From: Clostridium sp. AWRP
Lineage (GTDB): Bacteria; Bacillota; Clostridia; Clostridiales; Clostridiaceae
Direction of reading: 5' to 3'
Assembly: GCF_004006395.2 (NCBI RefSeq)
Contig: NZ_CP029758.2
Coordinates: 2,170,001 to 2,234,000, forward strand
Length of the DNA: 64,000 nucleotides
Shown here: one piece after another, positions 63,377-64,000 of the stretch
Position numbering within the stretch: the first letter of the stretch is position 1
Layout: every line of letters begins with the position of its first letter
Notes under the pieces: generated by a model
The model's database searches: none
The model's input: the letters and a program-made list of their open reading frames with translations, nothing else
What the model was told of the DNA's origin: nothing
Translations under genes and position numbers: made by a program

Positions 63377-64000
63377 ATGAGAATTTTGCATACTTCTGAT
63401 TGGCATTTGGGAAAAAATCTAGAGGGACATAGTCGTATGGATGAGCAGGAGGCTTTCCTCAAAGATTTTGTACATATAGTTTCGGATAACAATGTGGATT
63501 TAATAATTATTGCAGGAGACATTTATGATAGTCCTAATCCACCTGCAAGGGCGGAAAAAATGTTTTATGATACGCTAAAAAAACTGTCTTCAAATGGGGA
63601 GAGAGTGACCTTGGTTATAGCAGGCAATCATGATAATCCTGACAGGTTAGTAGCAGCAGGACCTTTAGCCAGAGATCATGGAATTATAATGGTAGGTACA
63701 CCAAAATCTGTAGTGCCTATAGGAAATTATGGTAGACATACAGTTGTGAATTCGGGAGAAGGATTTATTGAAATTCATATAAATGAAGAAAAAGCTGTCA
63801 TACTTACAGTTCCTTTTCCAAGTGAAAAGAGGTTAAATGAAGTTTTGTACGGAGATATGGATGAGGAAGAGGAAAGGGCTAAGTCCTATGGTGATAGAAT
63901 AAAGGCATTGTTTAGTAAATTAAGTGAAAATTATAGAGAGGATACTATAAATATAGTAGTATCTCATTTATTTACTATGGGTAGTGAAGAATCAGGCTCA
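63377..64000 (+). CDS. sbcD: Exonuclease SbcD (3' end outside window)
   Basis: The first 208 residues of the SbcD/Mre11-type nuclease subunit, open to the window edge. Metallophosphoesterase motifs are present in order: HTSDWHLGKN, IAGDIYDSPNPP, and VIAGNHDNPDRL, with the last metal His in VSHLFTMG. ATG 63377 follows GGAGGAG. SbcCD processes hairpins and breaks in DNA; sbcC is expected just beyond the window. Confidence 0.95.
   Translation, partial: MRILHTSDWHLGKNLEGHSRMDEQEAFLKDFVHIVSDNNVDLIIIAGDIYDSPNPPARAEKMFYDTLKKLSSNGERVTLVIAGNHDNPDRLVAAGPLARDHGIIMVGTPKSVVPIGNYGRHTVVNSGEGFIEIHINEEKAVILTVPFPSEKRLNEVLYGDMDEEEERAKSYGDRIKALFSKLSENYREDTINIVVSHLFTMGSEESGS

Noticed and set aside
1..64000. CRISPR arrays, rRNA and tRNA genes
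   Set aside because: No regularly spaced direct repeats and no rRNA or tRNA-like sequence was seen on reading; a dedicated tRNA search was not possible.

Overview
The window is an AT-rich stretch of a clostridial chromosome (AGGAGG-type ribosome sites, many TTG/GTG starts, dense rho-independent hairpins). A selenocysteine formate dehydrogenase, two tungsten aldehyde:ferredoxin oxidoreductases (AOR), a tungstate ABC transporter and two MoeA genes in one cluster point to an acetogen of the Clostridium ljungdahlii/autoethanogenum type. That species assignment is inference from gene content. No rRNA, tRNA, CRISPR array, phage or intact transposase was seen.

Layout. 1-5 kb: the end of an RND efflux pump, its adaptor and two MarR regulators. 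5-11.6 kb: a LytTR/DUF3021 pair with a likely autoregulatory direct repeat, a methyltransferase-like membrane protein, a secreted protein, a two-component system, and an AraC regulator with a VOC enzyme. 11.6-20 kb: a GH18 hydrolase, a cysteine-desulfidase-like enzyme, a GntR regulator, LemA and TPM proteins, and a TetR/hydrolase divergent pair. 20-26.4 kb: a membrane serine hydrolase with a Bce-type ABC transporter and two-component system. 26.5-31 kb: DUF2225 protein, small alarmone synthetase, ADP-ribosylglycohydrolase, short-chain dehydrogenase and nitroreductase.

31.3-54 kb is the core tungsten/molybdenum island. On the minus strand lie a MobB-like protein, a 61-residue Cys protein, an iron-sulfur subunit and the selenoprotein FDH. 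Divergent from them run moeA, a moeA fused to a binding-protein-like domain, moaD and moeB. Then come two diverged copies of an AOR cassette. Each has an AOR, a moaD or moaD relic, and two sigma-54 activators: a PAS-AAA-Fis type (A) and a GAF/PAS-AAA-Fis type (B). The tupABC tungstate transporter sits between the copies. Good -24/-12 sigma-54 promoters precede moaD1, aor1 and aor2, and palindromes suited to activator binding lie upstream of both AOR genes. The model is that the activators switch on AOR and cofactor sulfur-carrier genes, TupABC supplies tungstate, the Moe/Moa/Mob proteins build the pterin cofactor, and FDH and AOR interconvert CO2/formate and acids/aldehydes with ferredoxin. 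moeB2 and the moaD copy after aor1 are decayed.

54-64 kb: an HTH protein, EamA transporter and endonuclease IV lie between two nearly identical inverted 237-bp elements, followed by a class B penicillin-binding protein, an [FeFe]-hydrogenase-like protein, a deacetylase-like exported protein and the start of sbcD.

The most novel signal is a four-copy non-coding element (about 14.8, 30.5, 54.3 and 57.2 kb). It has conserved hairpins and a long-range stem whose arms change together between copies, as expected of a selected RNA structure. Short pieces of its 3' end lie in other intergenic gaps.
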